Positions 1 to 8,910 of a stretch of DNA of 64,000 nucleotides are shown here, piece by piece. Made by a program: the position numbers and the translations under genes. Positions within the stretch are counted from its first letter, which is position 1; each line of letters begins with the position of its first letter. Source of the DNA: Phaeobacter sp. J2-8. GTDB taxonomy: Bacteria > Pseudomonadota > Alphaproteobacteria > Rhodobacterales > Rhodobacteraceae. The stretch covers positions 1-64,000 of the forward strand of contig NZ_JALIEC010000011.1 of the NCBI RefSeq assembly GCF_022867865.1. The letters are read 5' to 3'. Under the pieces are notes generated by a model. It was not told the DNA's origin. It saw only the letters and a program-made list of their open reading frames with translations, and did no database searches.

Positions 1-792
1 CAGGACCGGGTGTGCATCCTCCCGTTCCGCTTCGGAACGGACTGCGGGAAGGACGTGTTCGGGCCCGTACATGTCGTGATACGGCGCGGGCACGATATAG
101 GGCCAGTGCGGCTTGATATAACTCAGATGCAGACACCAGGGCTGATCGCCCGCGTCCTCGATAAATTGCATTGCCCGCGTAGTGGAATAGGGCGTTTCCG
201 AATGCTCCTCGGCCACGCGCGCGGGTTTGTCGGCATTTTCGTAAAGCCAGCCGGACAGGATATTGCCCTCTGCGTCCTCGGCAGAGTTGGCCGCATCCTC
301 CCACGGGTTTTCCACGTTATACCCCTTGGCGCGGAGGTAGTCGTTGTAATGGCTCGGGACCTTACCACCTGTCGGGTGCAGACCGTCCAGCCGGTCCCAG
401 ACTTCGAAGCCGCATTCGGCGATGCGGCGGCCCTTTTCCGATTTCGGGTCGATCCCAAGGCGCTTCATGCCGTCTATGTCGGCTGTCATGTGGGTCTTGC
501 CGCAGAGCGCCGTACGCACACCAAGTGGTTCGAGGTGATCACCCAGCGTCATCTCCCCAACCCGCAGGGGAAAATTGTTCCAGGTCGCACCGTGTGAGCG
601 GACATAGCGCCCGGTGTAGGTCGACATGCGTGATGGGCCGCAGATCGGCGACTGGACATAGGCCTTGTCGAACCGGACCCCGCGCGCGGCAAGCGCGTCG
701 ATATTGGGTGTTTTCAGGAACGGGTGACCGGCGCAGCCGAGATAGTCGAAGCGCAACTGGTCGCACATGATGAAAAGGACGTTCTTGGCCAT
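1..792 (-). CDS. sulfatase-family hydrolase, N-terminal part (C-terminus outside window)
   Basis: The minus-strand frame from ATG at 792 stays open to base 1 (264 codons). It starts MAKNVLFIMCDQLRFD, the metal-binding N-terminus of alkaline-phosphatase-superfamily sulfatases. About residue 50 it carries CGPSR within PICGPSRMSTYTGR, the C-x-P-S-x-R-type signature whose cysteine is converted to formylglycine. A second metal/substrate segment with PHWPY lies near residue 230. These enzymes hydrolyse sulfate esters; the PHWPYIVPAPYHDMY segment also resembles phosphonate monoester hydrolases of the same superfamily, so the substrate is open. It is the last visible gene of the operon, 9 bp after the formylglycine-generating enzyme that would activate it. 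Confidence 0.85.
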   Translation of the reverse strand, partial: MAKNVLFIMCDQLRFDYLGCAGHPFLKTPNIDALAARGVRFDKAYVQSPICGPSRMSTYTGRYVRSHGATWNNFPLRVGEMTLGDHLEPLGVRTALCGKTHMTADIDGMKRLGIDPKSEKGRRIAECGFEVWDRLDGLHPTGGKVPSHYNDYLRAKGYNVENPWEDAANSAEDAEGNILSGWLYENADKPARVAEEHSETPYSTTRAMQFIEDAGDQPWCLHLSYIKPHWPYIVPAPYHDMYGPEHVLPAVRSEAEREDAHPVL

Positions 793-801
793 GTTGGTTC
801 C

Positions 802-1749
802 TCACCTGTCCCAGACGACACGAAAGCCGTGGTGGGTCGTTGCGCTGTCCGGCGAGGTGCCGGAACGAGCAGCGATGCGGTAGCGATAGCAATAACTGCG
901 ATGGCACAAGAACGAGCCGCCCTTGGACAGCTTGTAGCCTTTCATTTCGCTCAGGCGCTTCTTGACAGTCTTCTTCAGCGACCTGATACGATAGCTATTC
1001 GAAGTCCACTCCCAGACATTTCCGACCATATTGTAGAGACCGTAGCCGTTCGGCTGGAAGGACTGCGCAGGCGCCGTCGTTACGTAACCATCACGCGCTG
1101 TATTCAACTCGGGAAATCGTCCCTGCCAGATATTGCAGGGCATGAAGTCGTGGTCGTTTGGCGCGGCGTCTCCCCAAGGGAAGGGCACGTCACCCAGCCC
1201 ACCGCGTGCGGCATGCTCCCATTCCGCCTCGGTTGGCAGCCGGCCGCCGACCCAGTTGCAATAGGCCCGGGCATCGTTCCACGAAACATGTACGACAGGA
1301 TGGTCGGGGTGGCAGACGTCTTCGGTGCCGGGGCCGTTCGGCGCGGACCAGATTGCCCCCTCGACGCGCCGCCACCATTCGACCGCGACCACACCTTCAG
1401 TGGGGCCATAGCTCTCGGGCACCTGCGCCCAGAACACGAAGGACCAGCCGAACCTTTCGGCCTCGGTGACATATCCGGTCGCCGCGACGAAATCGGCGAA
1501 TTCGGCATTGGTGACGGCCGTCGCCCCCATCGCGAAGTCTTGCACCCGGACCCGACGCAGGGGGCTTTCGCCGTCACCCGGGATCTGCGGTGCACTGGTG
1601 CCGACAAGCGCCGTGCCGCCCGGAATAGCCACGGCATGGTCGGCCAGCCGTCTTTCGGCGGCGCGGCCCGCCGACCGCGCGGCGGGAGGTGCAGACGTTT
1701 CGCGCGATGGACCACAGCAGCCCTTGCCGGTCGTCAGGCTGTCACTCAT
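802..1749 (-). CDS. formylglycine-generating enzyme (sulfatase-modifying factor)
   Basis: 315 aa with the FGE-sulfatase fold. The C-terminus contains GGSFLCHRSYCYRYRIAARS, matching the conserved block with the two active-site cysteines (C-HRSY-C) that bind copper and oxidise the target cysteine of sulfatases to formylglycine. VTNAEFADFV and LPTEAEWEHAARGG are further family hallmarks. The start overlaps the preceding oxidase stop by 8 bases, so it is translationally coupled. It should mature the three Cys-type sulfatases of this operon. The N-terminus carries KGCCGPSRE, which looks like the sulfatase recognition motif itself (see findings). Function call is firm; specificity is inferred from the neighbours. 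Confidence 0.93.
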   Translation of the reverse strand: MSDSLTTGKGCCGPSRETSAPPAARSAGRAAERRLADHAVAIPGGTALVGTSAPQIPGDGESPLRRVRVQDFAMGATAVTNAEFADFVAATGYVTEAERFGWSFVFWAQVPESYGPTEGVVAVEWWRRVEGAIWSAPNGPGTEDVCHPDHPVVHVSWNDARAYCNWVGGRLPTEAEWEHAARGGLGDVPFPWGDAAPNDHDFMPCNIWQGRFPELNTARDGYVTTAPAQSFQPNGYGLYNMVGNVWEWTSNSYRIRSLKKTVKKRLSEMKGYKLSKGGSFLCHRSYCYRYRIAARSGTSPDSATTHHGFRVVWDR

Positions 1750-2879
1750 CTCTCTTCACGTCCCGGAGCGTCCTGGCGCCCATCTGTATCATGTTGTTTT
1801 CAAGGTCCTGCTTCAGGACAGAATAGGCATGGTTGCCGCCCTTGTCGCCAAGCGCTGCGACTGCATAGAGGAAGCCCCGGCCTAGCAGGCAGAAATCCGC
1901 CCCGCGCGAAAGCGCCCGCAGTATGTCCAGCCCCCAAAGAACGCCGCTGTCAAACAGAACAGGCGCCCGCCCGGCCACTTTCTCTGCCACCACCGGCAGC
2001 GCGTCGATCGCGGCTTGCGCGGCGTCGAACTGCCGACCTCCGTGGTTGGAAACGACCACGCCATCCGCACCACAATCAATGGCCTTTTCGGCTTCATCCG
2101 GCCTCAGTAGCCCTTTGACCACCAGGTTGCCTTGCCATTGCTGCCGCAGCCGGGAAACGGTGTTCCAGTCGGGCCGCCCATCGACGATCGTGCCCACCAT
2201 CTTGGCGCTGTCGGCCATGGCGGAAGCGGGGAAATATTCTTCCAGCGTCCGGAACCTTGGTTGACCATGCCGCAGAGTTCTTCAGGGCCCAGACGGGCCG
2301 CTGCGCGACCCGCCACAAGGTCAGCGGCGTGACTTTCGGAGGCACTGTCAGGCCCGCCGCCAGCTGGCGTTCGCGGCGGCTTCCGACCGGGACGTCCAGC
2401 GTGACCACCAGGGTCCGGATACCGGCAGAGGCGGCACGGGCCAGAAGATCGTCCTCGATCTCGGGCTCTTTCAAGGGATAGAGTTGGAACCACGCATTCT
2501 CGCCACCGGCCTCCGCCACCGCTTCGGGCGTCTCGTTGGCAACCATGCTGAGCGTATAGGGAAAGCCGTTCTCCCGCGCCGCGCGGGCCAGGATGAGTTC
2601 GGCGCCCGGCCAGATGAGGCCCGACATCCCAACCGGGGCGGCGCCGAACGGAACGCTGTAGTGCTTGCCGAAAAGGCTGGTGCTGGTGTCGGGCTGATAG
2701 CGGCCTTGCGCCACTTTGGGCGGCAGCAGGACCCGGTCCAGCGCTGCGCGGTTCTCGCCGACCAGCCGTTCCGCGCCGGTGCCGCTGGCAAGGTATTCCC
2801 ATGCAAAGAACGGCACCCGCCGCCGCGCGCGCGGAATCAGGTAGCCTAGGGCGGGGTATTTTGCCTCGGACGTTGGCAT
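1742..2879 (-). pseudogene. FMN-dependent alpha-hydroxy-acid oxidase, frameshifted as read
   Basis: Two overlapping frames together give one full FMN-dependent 2-hydroxyacid dehydrogenase (lactate dehydrogenase/glycolate oxidase family). The first frame (start 2879) gives MPTSEAKYPALGYLIPRARR through ALKNSAAWSTKV. The second continues RTLEEYFPASAMADSAKMVG to the stop at 1742 and holds the active-site SNHGGRQFD and the FMN-phosphate region GLDILRALSRGADFCLLGR. The frame changes at about 2246-2256, where one extra base would explain it. Members oxidise L-2-hydroxyacids to 2-oxoacids with FMN. It lies 3' of a FAD-linked hydroxyacid oxidase and 5' of the FGE gene. The disruption could be an assembly indel or a real mutation. 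Confidence 0.8.
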
Positions 2880-4307
2880 TTAGCCTGCCTCCAGCATCAC
2901 ACCGGGGTTAAGCAAGCCGAGTGGATCAAAGACCTGTCTGATGCCGTGCATGAGGCCGAGTTGGGCGGAGTCTTTCCGCGCTGCCAGCGTTGCGACTTTG
3001 GTTCGCCCGATCCCGTGTTCCGCGCTGAAAGAGCCGCCCATCTCGGCCAGAATGTCGCCTACCCGCATCCCGAACCCCTTGCTGTCCAGCGCGTCCCAGT
3101 CGCACCCCTGGGCGGCGACCACCGCGTAGTGGACGTTACCGTCTCCGAGATGCGCGACCAGAAGCGGACGCAGATTGGCCGTATCGGCCAGCGGAGCAAC
3201 GCGGTCGATGAACTCGGCAACCCGCGCCAGCGGCAGTGAAGCATCGAGCGACAGGAAGGGTCCCTCGGCCTGAATGGTTTCCAGCACCGCCTCGCGAAGC
3301 GACCACAGGTCGATACGCTGTTGTTCGGAGGTAGCAAAGAACCCGTCAGTCACAAGTTCATCCTCCATCAGCCCTTCCACTGTCTCCAGCATCAGCGCGT
3401 CCAGCCTGACGGTGCCGGTATCGTCGGCCCCGGCGTCCGAGCGCCGCGTCGAGGCCAGTTCGACCAGGACCCCATGTTCGGGCAGAACGTCAAGCGGCGC
3501 GCGCAGGGCGCTGTTGTGGCGCAGGATGGTGCGTATTGTTTCAGCCGGGAGCCATTCGAAGGCCTCCACCAGCCCGCCCGACGCATCCTGTAGCGCGTTG
3601 AGAACATCCAGCGCCGCCTTCAGGTCGGGCACCGCCAGAAAGGCAGTGGAGCGCACCTTGGGTGTCGGCACCAGTTTCAGTACGGCTGCGGTGATGATAC
3701 CAAGGGTGCCTTCCGAACCGATCAGCAGGTTCTTCAGGTCATAGCCGGTATTGTCCTTGCGCAGCCCGGTCAGGCCATGAACGACCTCGCCGTTGGGCAG
3801 CACCGCCTCAACCCCGAGACAGAGATCCCTAGCGTTTCCATAGCGAAGAACGTTGGAGCCGCCCGCATTGGTGGCCAATGCGCCGCCGACGGTGGCCGAC
3901 CCGCGAGCGCCGAACATCAGCGGATAGTCGAGCCCCTCGGGCGCCACCGCGTCCTGCACGCTTTGAATGATGGCACCGGCATCGACGGTCACGGTGCGGG
4001 CCCGCGCGTCGATTGACCGGACCCGGTTCATCCGGGCTAGCGAGAGCAGCAGACCGCCTTCCTCCTGTCCCGGCACGCTGCCGCCCGCGACCGAGGTGTT
4101 GCCACCCTGCACGGTCACCGGCACACCTTGCGCGCCCGCCAGATTGACTACGGCCGCCACCTCTGCGGTGCTGCCTGGTCTGACCACCGCACGCGCCGCG
4201 CCGGTCCATTGCCCTGTCCAGTCGGTCAGGTATCCTGCCGCGTCTGATCCGGTCAGCACATGTGCCGCGCCGACGATGTCGGAAAGCTGCTTTGTCAGGT
4301 CTGTCAT
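2880..4307 (-). CDS. FAD-binding oxidoreductase (GlcD / D-2-hydroxyacid dehydrogenase type)
   Basis: 475 aa of the FAD-linked oxidase family (VAO-type FAD domain, then the FAD-oxidase C-terminal domain). The N-terminal part has VTVQGGNTSVAGGS and GARGSATVGGALATNAGG, the FAD-pyrophosphate loops. The C-terminus has LLVAHLGDGNVHY and AEHGIGRTK, which in D-lactate, glycolate and D-2-hydroxyglutarate dehydrogenases hold the metal and substrate carboxylate. It should oxidise a D-2-hydroxyacid to a 2-oxoacid. Its ATG overlaps the stop of the upstream sulfatase (4304), and its stop is directly followed by the FMN oxidase. One operon therefore has oxidases that could serve both stereoisomers. The exact substrate is not readable. 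Confidence 0.88.
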   Translation of the reverse strand: MTDLTKQLSDIVGAAHVLTGSDAAGYLTDWTGQWTGAARAVVRPGSTAEVAAVVNLAGAQGVPVTVQGGNTSVAGGSVPGQEEGGLLLSLARMNRVRSIDARARTVTVDAGAIIQSVQDAVAPEGLDYPLMFGARGSATVGGALATNAGGSNVLRYGNARDLCLGVEAVLPNGEVVHGLTGLRKDNTGYDLKNLLIGSEGTLGIITAAVLKLVPTPKVRSTAFLAVPDLKAALDVLNALQDASGGLVEAFEWLPAETIRTILRHNSALRAPLDVLPEHGVLVELASTRRSDAGADDTGTVRLDALMLETVEGLMEDELVTDGFFATSEQQRIDLWSLREAVLETIQAEGPFLSLDASLPLARVAEFIDRVAPLADTANLRPLLVAHLGDGNVHYAVVAAQGCDWDALDSKGFGMRVGDILAEMGGSFSAEHGIGRTKVATLAARKDSAQLGLMHGIRQVFDPLGLLNPGVMLEAG

Positions 4308-5830
4308 CCTGGCCCCACTGGCGTTCTGTTGGGTCCGATATCGTTTGGACGTGATTGCAGATATGCCGTCAATGCAGCCTGCATGTCCGCGTGATCGGGA
4401 TCGTCGAACAGGTTCGACATTTCGTCGGGGTCGGTGGCCAGGTCGTACATCTCGCCCGCGCCGGACCGCAGGTCCATCGTCAGCTTGGCGTCACGTGTGC
4501 GAACCGTGCGCAGCGACAGAGCAACTCCGACGCGGTTGGGCAATAGTTCCCATTCCATCATCGCGAAGTCGCGTGCCGCATCGCCCTCAAATTGCGGGCG
4601 CAGGGACTGGCCGTGCTGTTCAAGCCCGGGCGCGACACCGGAATAGTCATAGAGCGTGGCGGCGATGTCGAGCGTCGAGACCGGTTCGGCCACTACCGCC
4701 CCGGCCCGAACACCAGGGCCCTTGGCCAGCAATGGCACGCGCAACAGCCCCTCGTAGGGCATCGGTCCTTTCAGAATATGCCCGTGGTCGCCCAGCCAGT
4801 CACCGTGATCCGAGGTGTAGATGACGATGGTGTTTTCGGCCAGACCGGTCTCTTCCAGCAGGGTCAGGATGCGGCCCACCTGTTCGTCGATAAATGCGAT
4901 CTGGCCATAGGTATTGGCGATGATCTCGCGCAGCTGATCGTCGGTCTGCGGTTCGATCCGGGAATAGTTCGAGCGCACGGCAACCTCGGCAGCATCGCCC
5001 TTCGGCGTGTTCTCGACAGCGGCGCGGTGCCACCACGGACGTTTGTCGAGGTCGCGCGTCCGATGTTCCGGCAGGTCAACCTCGGCCGGGTCGTGCAGGC
5101 GTGACCAGGGTTCGGGGCAGTCGAAGGGATGATGCGGATCGACAAAACTGACCCAGGCACAGAATGGTTTGTCAGCGTCACGCCCATGCCGCAGCCATTC
5201 CATCGCGCGGTCCGCCGTCCAGGGCGTGTAATGCCAGTTTGTCGGCAATTGCGAATGCCAGGTCTGGGCAGCACCCTTGGTATCGCCACGGCCCTCGTGA
5301 TAAAGCTGCGCTTTCTCGGGCCCATGGCCGTCGGCATGGAAGAAATGCTCGTAGTGGAGCCCCCGAGGCGGTGCCAGCGGCGGATGGTTCGACGGGCCCG
5401 AGAGCATGAGCTCCACATGCCCGAATCCCATGTAGGGGCCGAACCAGTCCGGCCCGAAATCGGCCGAAGACAGGATCGCTTCGGGCCGCCCGGTGGGTTC
5501 GCGCGCGTCGTAGCTCGAAAAGTGCGCCTTGCCGAAATAACCTGTGTCGTATCCCGCGCGGGCCAGGGTTCCGGCAAAGCCTTTTTCGCCCGTCTCCTCG
5601 TCAAGGTCGATGCCATTATCATGCACGCCATGCGTCCGGCACAGCTGGCCCGTCAGGATCGAGGCGCGCGCCGGCTGGCAGACAGGAGCGGGGCAGATTG
5701 CAGCGGTAAAGCGAGTGCCGTCCCGCGCCATGCGGTCCAGGTTGGGCGTGCGGACCTTGCGGCCTTCGATGCCAAGACAATCGCCGCGATGCTGGTCGGC
5801 ACTGATGATCAGGAAATTGGGCCGGGTCAC
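4304..5830 (-). CDS. sulfatase
   Basis: 508 aa, full-length type I sulfatase. The N-terminal metal motif is NFLIISADQHRGD. The formylglycine site is CQPAR in APVCQPARASILTGQ at about residue 50, followed by GYFGKAHF. The second metal site is YTSDHGDWLGDHG near residue 310. It hydrolyses a sulfate ester to alcohol and sulfate. No signal peptide is visible, so it should act in the cytoplasm after import, which fits the transporter genes upstream. The start sits 14 bp after the stop of the universal stress gene. Choline-sulfatase-like and aryl-sulfatase-like substrates cannot be distinguished from sequence alone. Confidence 0.9.
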   Translation of the reverse strand: MTRPNFLIISADQHRGDCLGIEGRKVRTPNLDRMARDGTRFTAAICPAPVCQPARASILTGQLCRTHGVHDNGIDLDEETGEKGFAGTLARAGYDTGYFGKAHFSSYDAREPTGRPEAILSSADFGPDWFGPYMGFGHVELMLSGPSNHPPLAPPRGLHYEHFFHADGHGPEKAQLYHEGRGDTKGAAQTWHSQLPTNWHYTPWTADRAMEWLRHGRDADKPFCAWVSFVDPHHPFDCPEPWSRLHDPAEVDLPEHRTRDLDKRPWWHRAAVENTPKGDAAEVAVRSNYSRIEPQTDDQLREIIANTYGQIAFIDEQVGRILTLLEETGLAENTIVIYTSDHGDWLGDHGHILKGPMPYEGLLRVPLLAKGPGVRAGAVVAEPVSTLDIAATLYDYSGVAPGLEQHGQSLRPQFEGDAARDFAMMEWELLPNRVGVALSLRTVRTRDAKLTMDLRSGAGEMYDLATDPDEMSNLFDDPDHADMQAALTAYLQSRPNDIGPNRTPVGPG

Positions 5831-5843
5831 GGGACGCGCCTCC

Positions 5844-6668
5844 TCAGTATGAAATCATGACGGGAATTCTGGCATTCGCGAGCACGTGGCGGGTGGCGCC
5901 GCCCAAAAGCTCTTCGCGAAAGATGCCCTGCTCATAGACGCCCATGAACAGCACGCCGGCATCGACCTTGTCGCAATAGGCCAGAAGCTCTTCGCCGAAA
6001 TGACGGCTGCCGCCGGGCAGGCGGATCCTGTCCGCCTTGACGCCGTGACGCGCCAGCAGATCGGTCGCGCCGATGCTGTTGGCAGGCTTGTACATCTTCT
6101 CGCCGGAACTGACGATGTCCACCTGGGACTTGGTTTCGAGATAGAGCATGGCGTCGTGGATCACCCGCGAGGCTGCCTTGCGCCCGTCGAAGGCGACGAC
6201 CGCGCGCTTGTCCAAGCTGGCCGGGTCAAAAGGCGAGGGCACCACGAGGATCGGACGGCCGCTTTTCAGCGCCACCCGTTCTGGGTGCAAATCGATTGCA
6301 GGATCCGACTTGCGGGCGTTCGGGCCCATGATCCCCACGTCGTACATCACCACATACTTGGCGAGCGTATCGTCCGGCTCACCGCTCAGCGCCAACCAGT
6401 GCAGCTTGTCAGCCGGCACCCGGCCCTCGACGGAGGCACGGAAGCCCTGTTCCACCACCGCTTCCTTCTGGCGAATGCCATCGTCCATGATCGTGCGCAC
6501 ATTGTCCGGCACCCAGTTCTCAGCCGCGAACCGGTCTCGGTGGCCATAGTGCACCAGCATGCCGGTCAAATGCGCGTCGTATTTCGCCTGCATCAGCAGC
6601 GCCGCTTCGACAGCGCTCTTGGACCCGGTACTTTCGTTGACGGCAACGAGGATGTTCTTGACAGCCAT
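5844..6668 (-). CDS. universal stress protein, two Usp domains
   Basis: 274 aa from the ATG at 6668, which overlaps the tctA stop as ATGA. A longer frame exists upstream, but it runs inside tctA. It starts MAVKNILVAVNESTGSKSAVEAAL (Usp domain 1). A second Usp-like half follows, with AVVAFDGRKAASRVIHDAM, and ends in the nucleotide-binding-like segment GVYEQGIFREELLGGATRHVL. Universal stress proteins bind ATP or other ligands and tune stress survival or transporter activity. Usp genes are often linked to TRAP/TTT transporters, as here. The exact role is unknown. Confidence 0.85.
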   Translation of the reverse strand: MAVKNILVAVNESTGSKSAVEAALLMQAKYDAHLTGMLVHYGHRDRFAAENWVPDNVRTIMDDGIRQKEAVVEQGFRASVEGRVPADKLHWLALSGEPDDTLAKYVVMYDVGIMGPNARKSDPAIDLHPERVALKSGRPILVVPSPFDPASLDKRAVVAFDGRKAASRVIHDAMLYLETKSQVDIVSSGEKMYKPANSIGATDLLARHGVKADRIRLPGGSRHFGEELLAYCDKVDAGVLFMGVYEQGIFREELLGGATRHVLANARIPVMISY

Positions 6669-8272
6669 CAGGCATCCCTTTCTGCTTCGACGGCTTTGTT
6701 GGCCGCGGGTTTCTTGGGGCGGGAGAAGAAGATGACAACGGCAACGGAGAGCGCGAGGAAGAACAGCGACATCGGGCTCTTGAACAGAAACCATGGATCG
6801 CCCCCGGAGACAGCGAAAGCCTGCCGAAACGCATGTTCGAGGTTGCCCGCCAGGATGAAGGCAATCACGAAGGGAAGCGTCGGAATCCTCAGCTTCCGCA
6901 AGAGGTACCCGAGGACGGCGAAGGCCAAGGCGAAATAGATGGCGACGAAACTGGTTTCCTGGGCGTAGATCGCCGTCAGGGTCAGCAGCAGCACCATCGG
7001 CAGCAGCACCTGGTTAGGGATCTTCGACATGATGCCACAGGCTGCCATGATCCGCCCGCCGATCACCCAGTTGAAGATGTTGGCAAGCATCATCGCGGTG
7101 AACAGACCGAAGGCGATCACCAGTTCCGGGTTCACCTCTGACGTTGTGAACCGAAAGACAGTCGGCCCGGGATTGAAACCGCCGATCGATTCAGCGGCAA
7201 GGATGATGAAGACCGCGCCGACATTGCCGGGGATGCCGAGTGAGAGAACCGGGATCAGGTTGGAGCCGGAGACCGCGCTATTGGCCGCCTCAGTCGAGGC
7301 GATGCCTTCGGGCGTGCCTTGGCCGAATTTTACCGGACCCTTGTGCATCTTTTCGCCGGTGGCATAGCCGAGCGTCGCCGCCAGAGTCGAACCGATACCC
7401 GGCAGGGCGCCGATGATCGTGCCGACGAGAGCCGAGATGCCGATGAAGGGCATCAATGCCTTGCGCTCTTTCCAGCTCAGGTGGTTGTCACCGGACTGGG
7501 CCACCTCCTTGATCTGTGATTGCGAGCGCCGCTCGCGCCACATGTTTTCAAAAGCGACCAGCACTTCGCCGAGGATCAGCACGCCCATGACGGCGGCGAT
7601 CAGCGGCACGCCGGATGCCAAGACCTCGGTGCCCAGTGACAGGCGGGAATAGAAATCCTCGCCGGTGCCGATTGAGGCGACCAGCAGCCCCAGAAAGGCG
7701 GCGATCATTCCTTTCATCGGCGACACGCCGACCACGGCCGCAATGAAGGCCATGGAGAGAATTATGAGCGCCGCTTTTTCCCCGAAGCCCAGGTAGGCTT
7801 CGACGATGATCGCAAGGAAGGGAGCGCAGGTGAAGAGCACGAGATCAGAAAAAGTATCTCCGGAGACCGAGGCGAAATGCGCGGTCCTGAGGGCCTTGCC
7901 GGCCTGGCCCTTCTGCGCCATCGGATAGCCGTCGAGCGTGGTCATCATCGCATCCGGCGTGCCGGGCGTGTTGAACAGGATCGCGGGCACCGAACCGCCG
8001 ACCGTCGCGCCTTTCATCACGCCGACGAGAAACCCAAGAACCGGCAGCAGCGCATCCGGCGTGAAGCCAAAGATCGACAGCAGGATCGGCAGCGACACCG
8101 CCATCAGGAAGGGACCAGCTAGGCCGGGCGTGGCCCCGCCCACGACCCCCAAAAGGAACCCGCCGAACACCATCAGCAGGGTGATCGGAATGCCGACGCC
8201 GAAAATCTCGAACGCGGCGGGTCCGGCAATGACAGCCATCACTCCGGCCCAGACATATTCAAGCGGGGACAT
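6668..8272 (-). CDS. tctA: tripartite tricarboxylate transporter, large permease TctA
   Basis: 534 aa, strongly hydrophobic throughout, with the TctA family landmarks: GVVGGATPGLAGPF near the N-terminus, KGATVGGSVPAILFNTPGTPDA, and the mirrored repeat GALPGIGSTLAATLGYATGEK in mid-protein. It forms the 12-TM inner-membrane channel of a secondary, binding-protein-dependent importer for carboxylates. The start overlaps tctB by ATGA (8270-8274) and its stop overlaps the Usp gene the same way. A full tctC-tctB-tctA set lies in a row, so the transporter is complete. The substrate of this system is unknown, but the surrounding sulfatases and hydroxyacid oxidases suggest a sulfated or hydroxylated carboxylate. 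Confidence 0.95.
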   Translation of the reverse strand: MSPLEYVWAGVMAVIAGPAAFEIFGVGIPITLLMVFGGFLLGVVGGATPGLAGPFLMAVSLPILLSIFGFTPDALLPVLGFLVGVMKGATVGGSVPAILFNTPGTPDAMMTTLDGYPMAQKGQAGKALRTAHFASVSGDTFSDLVLFTCAPFLAIIVEAYLGFGEKAALIILSMAFIAAVVGVSPMKGMIAAFLGLLVASIGTGEDFYSRLSLGTEVLASGVPLIAAVMGVLILGEVLVAFENMWRERRSQSQIKEVAQSGDNHLSWKERKALMPFIGISALVGTIIGALPGIGSTLAATLGYATGEKMHKGPVKFGQGTPEGIASTEAANSAVSGSNLIPVLSLGIPGNVGAVFIILAAESIGGFNPGPTVFRFTTSEVNPELVIAFGLFTAMMLANIFNWVIGGRIMAACGIMSKIPNQVLLPMVLLLTLTAIYAQETSFVAIYFALAFAVLGYLLRKLRIPTLPFVIAFILAGNLEHAFRQAFAVSGGDPWFLFKSPMSLFFLALSVAVVIFFSRPKKPAANKAVEAERDA

Positions 8273-8847
8273 CAGAAATCTCCATTCGGCGGCAAGAGGA
8301 TCGTGTCAAAGGGCACGTCAAAGATGAGGATGAGCCCTAGCACGGCGAGGATCGAACTGATGACACGCACCCATCTGATCCGGCCTTCGATCAGCGAGGT
8401 CAGCCCGAAGACCAGGGTGAACCCGCCCAGCACGAAACCGATGTATTTCCAGGGGAAGGTCGACCGCATCTGGCGGTAGGTCACAGAGTCGTCGCCCGAT
8501 GGTCCAAAAAGCGCCAGCGCCAGCGGACCTGCCCAGAACATCACGATCAGCGATAGCGCCAGCAAACCGCCGAAAGACGCGTAGAAAAACAGGGTCAGAC
8601 GGTCGAACGGCGGATCGACGTCCTCATCCTGCAGGCGGCGCAACTGGAGCATCAGGTGAACAACCGAGAACAGCAAGATGCCGCTACCTGCCACCATCGG
8701 CAACATCGCGTCACCGATGTTTACCTGACGGCGGAATTCATAGATCGCGGCGGTTTCACTGTCGAGCGGTGCCCAGACAAAGGCGGTCAGCGCGGCAAAG
8801 ACAGCAAAGAATATGGCAAGCCAGATTTCGACCCTGCGAGAATGCAT
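8272..8847 (-). CDS. tctB: tripartite tricarboxylate transporter, small permease TctB
   Basis: 191 aa with four hydrophobic segments (IWLAIFFAVFAALTAFVW, MVAGSGILLFSVVHLML, FFYASFGGLLALSLIVMFW, and a C-terminal IGFVLGGFTLVFGLTSL followed by ISSILAVLGLILIF), the layout of TctB. This poorly conserved 4-TM subunit pairs with TctA in the inner membrane. Identification relies on topology and position between tctC and tctA more than on motifs. It is translationally coupled to tctA through an ATGA overlap. Confidence 0.88.
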   Translation of the reverse strand: MHSRRVEIWLAIFFAVFAALTAFVWAPLDSETAAIYEFRRQVNIGDAMLPMVAGSGILLFSVVHLMLQLRRLQDEDVDPPFDRLTLFFYASFGGLLALSLIVMFWAGPLALALFGPSGDDSVTYRQMRSTFPWKYIGFVLGGFTLVFGLTSLIEGRIRWVRVISSILAVLGLILIFDVPFDTILLPPNGDF

Positions 8848-8910
8848 GGCGGATACTCCCGGTGGTTGGGGATGGGCCGACCCGCTGCAGACCGGCCCAT
8901 AGGGGCAGGA

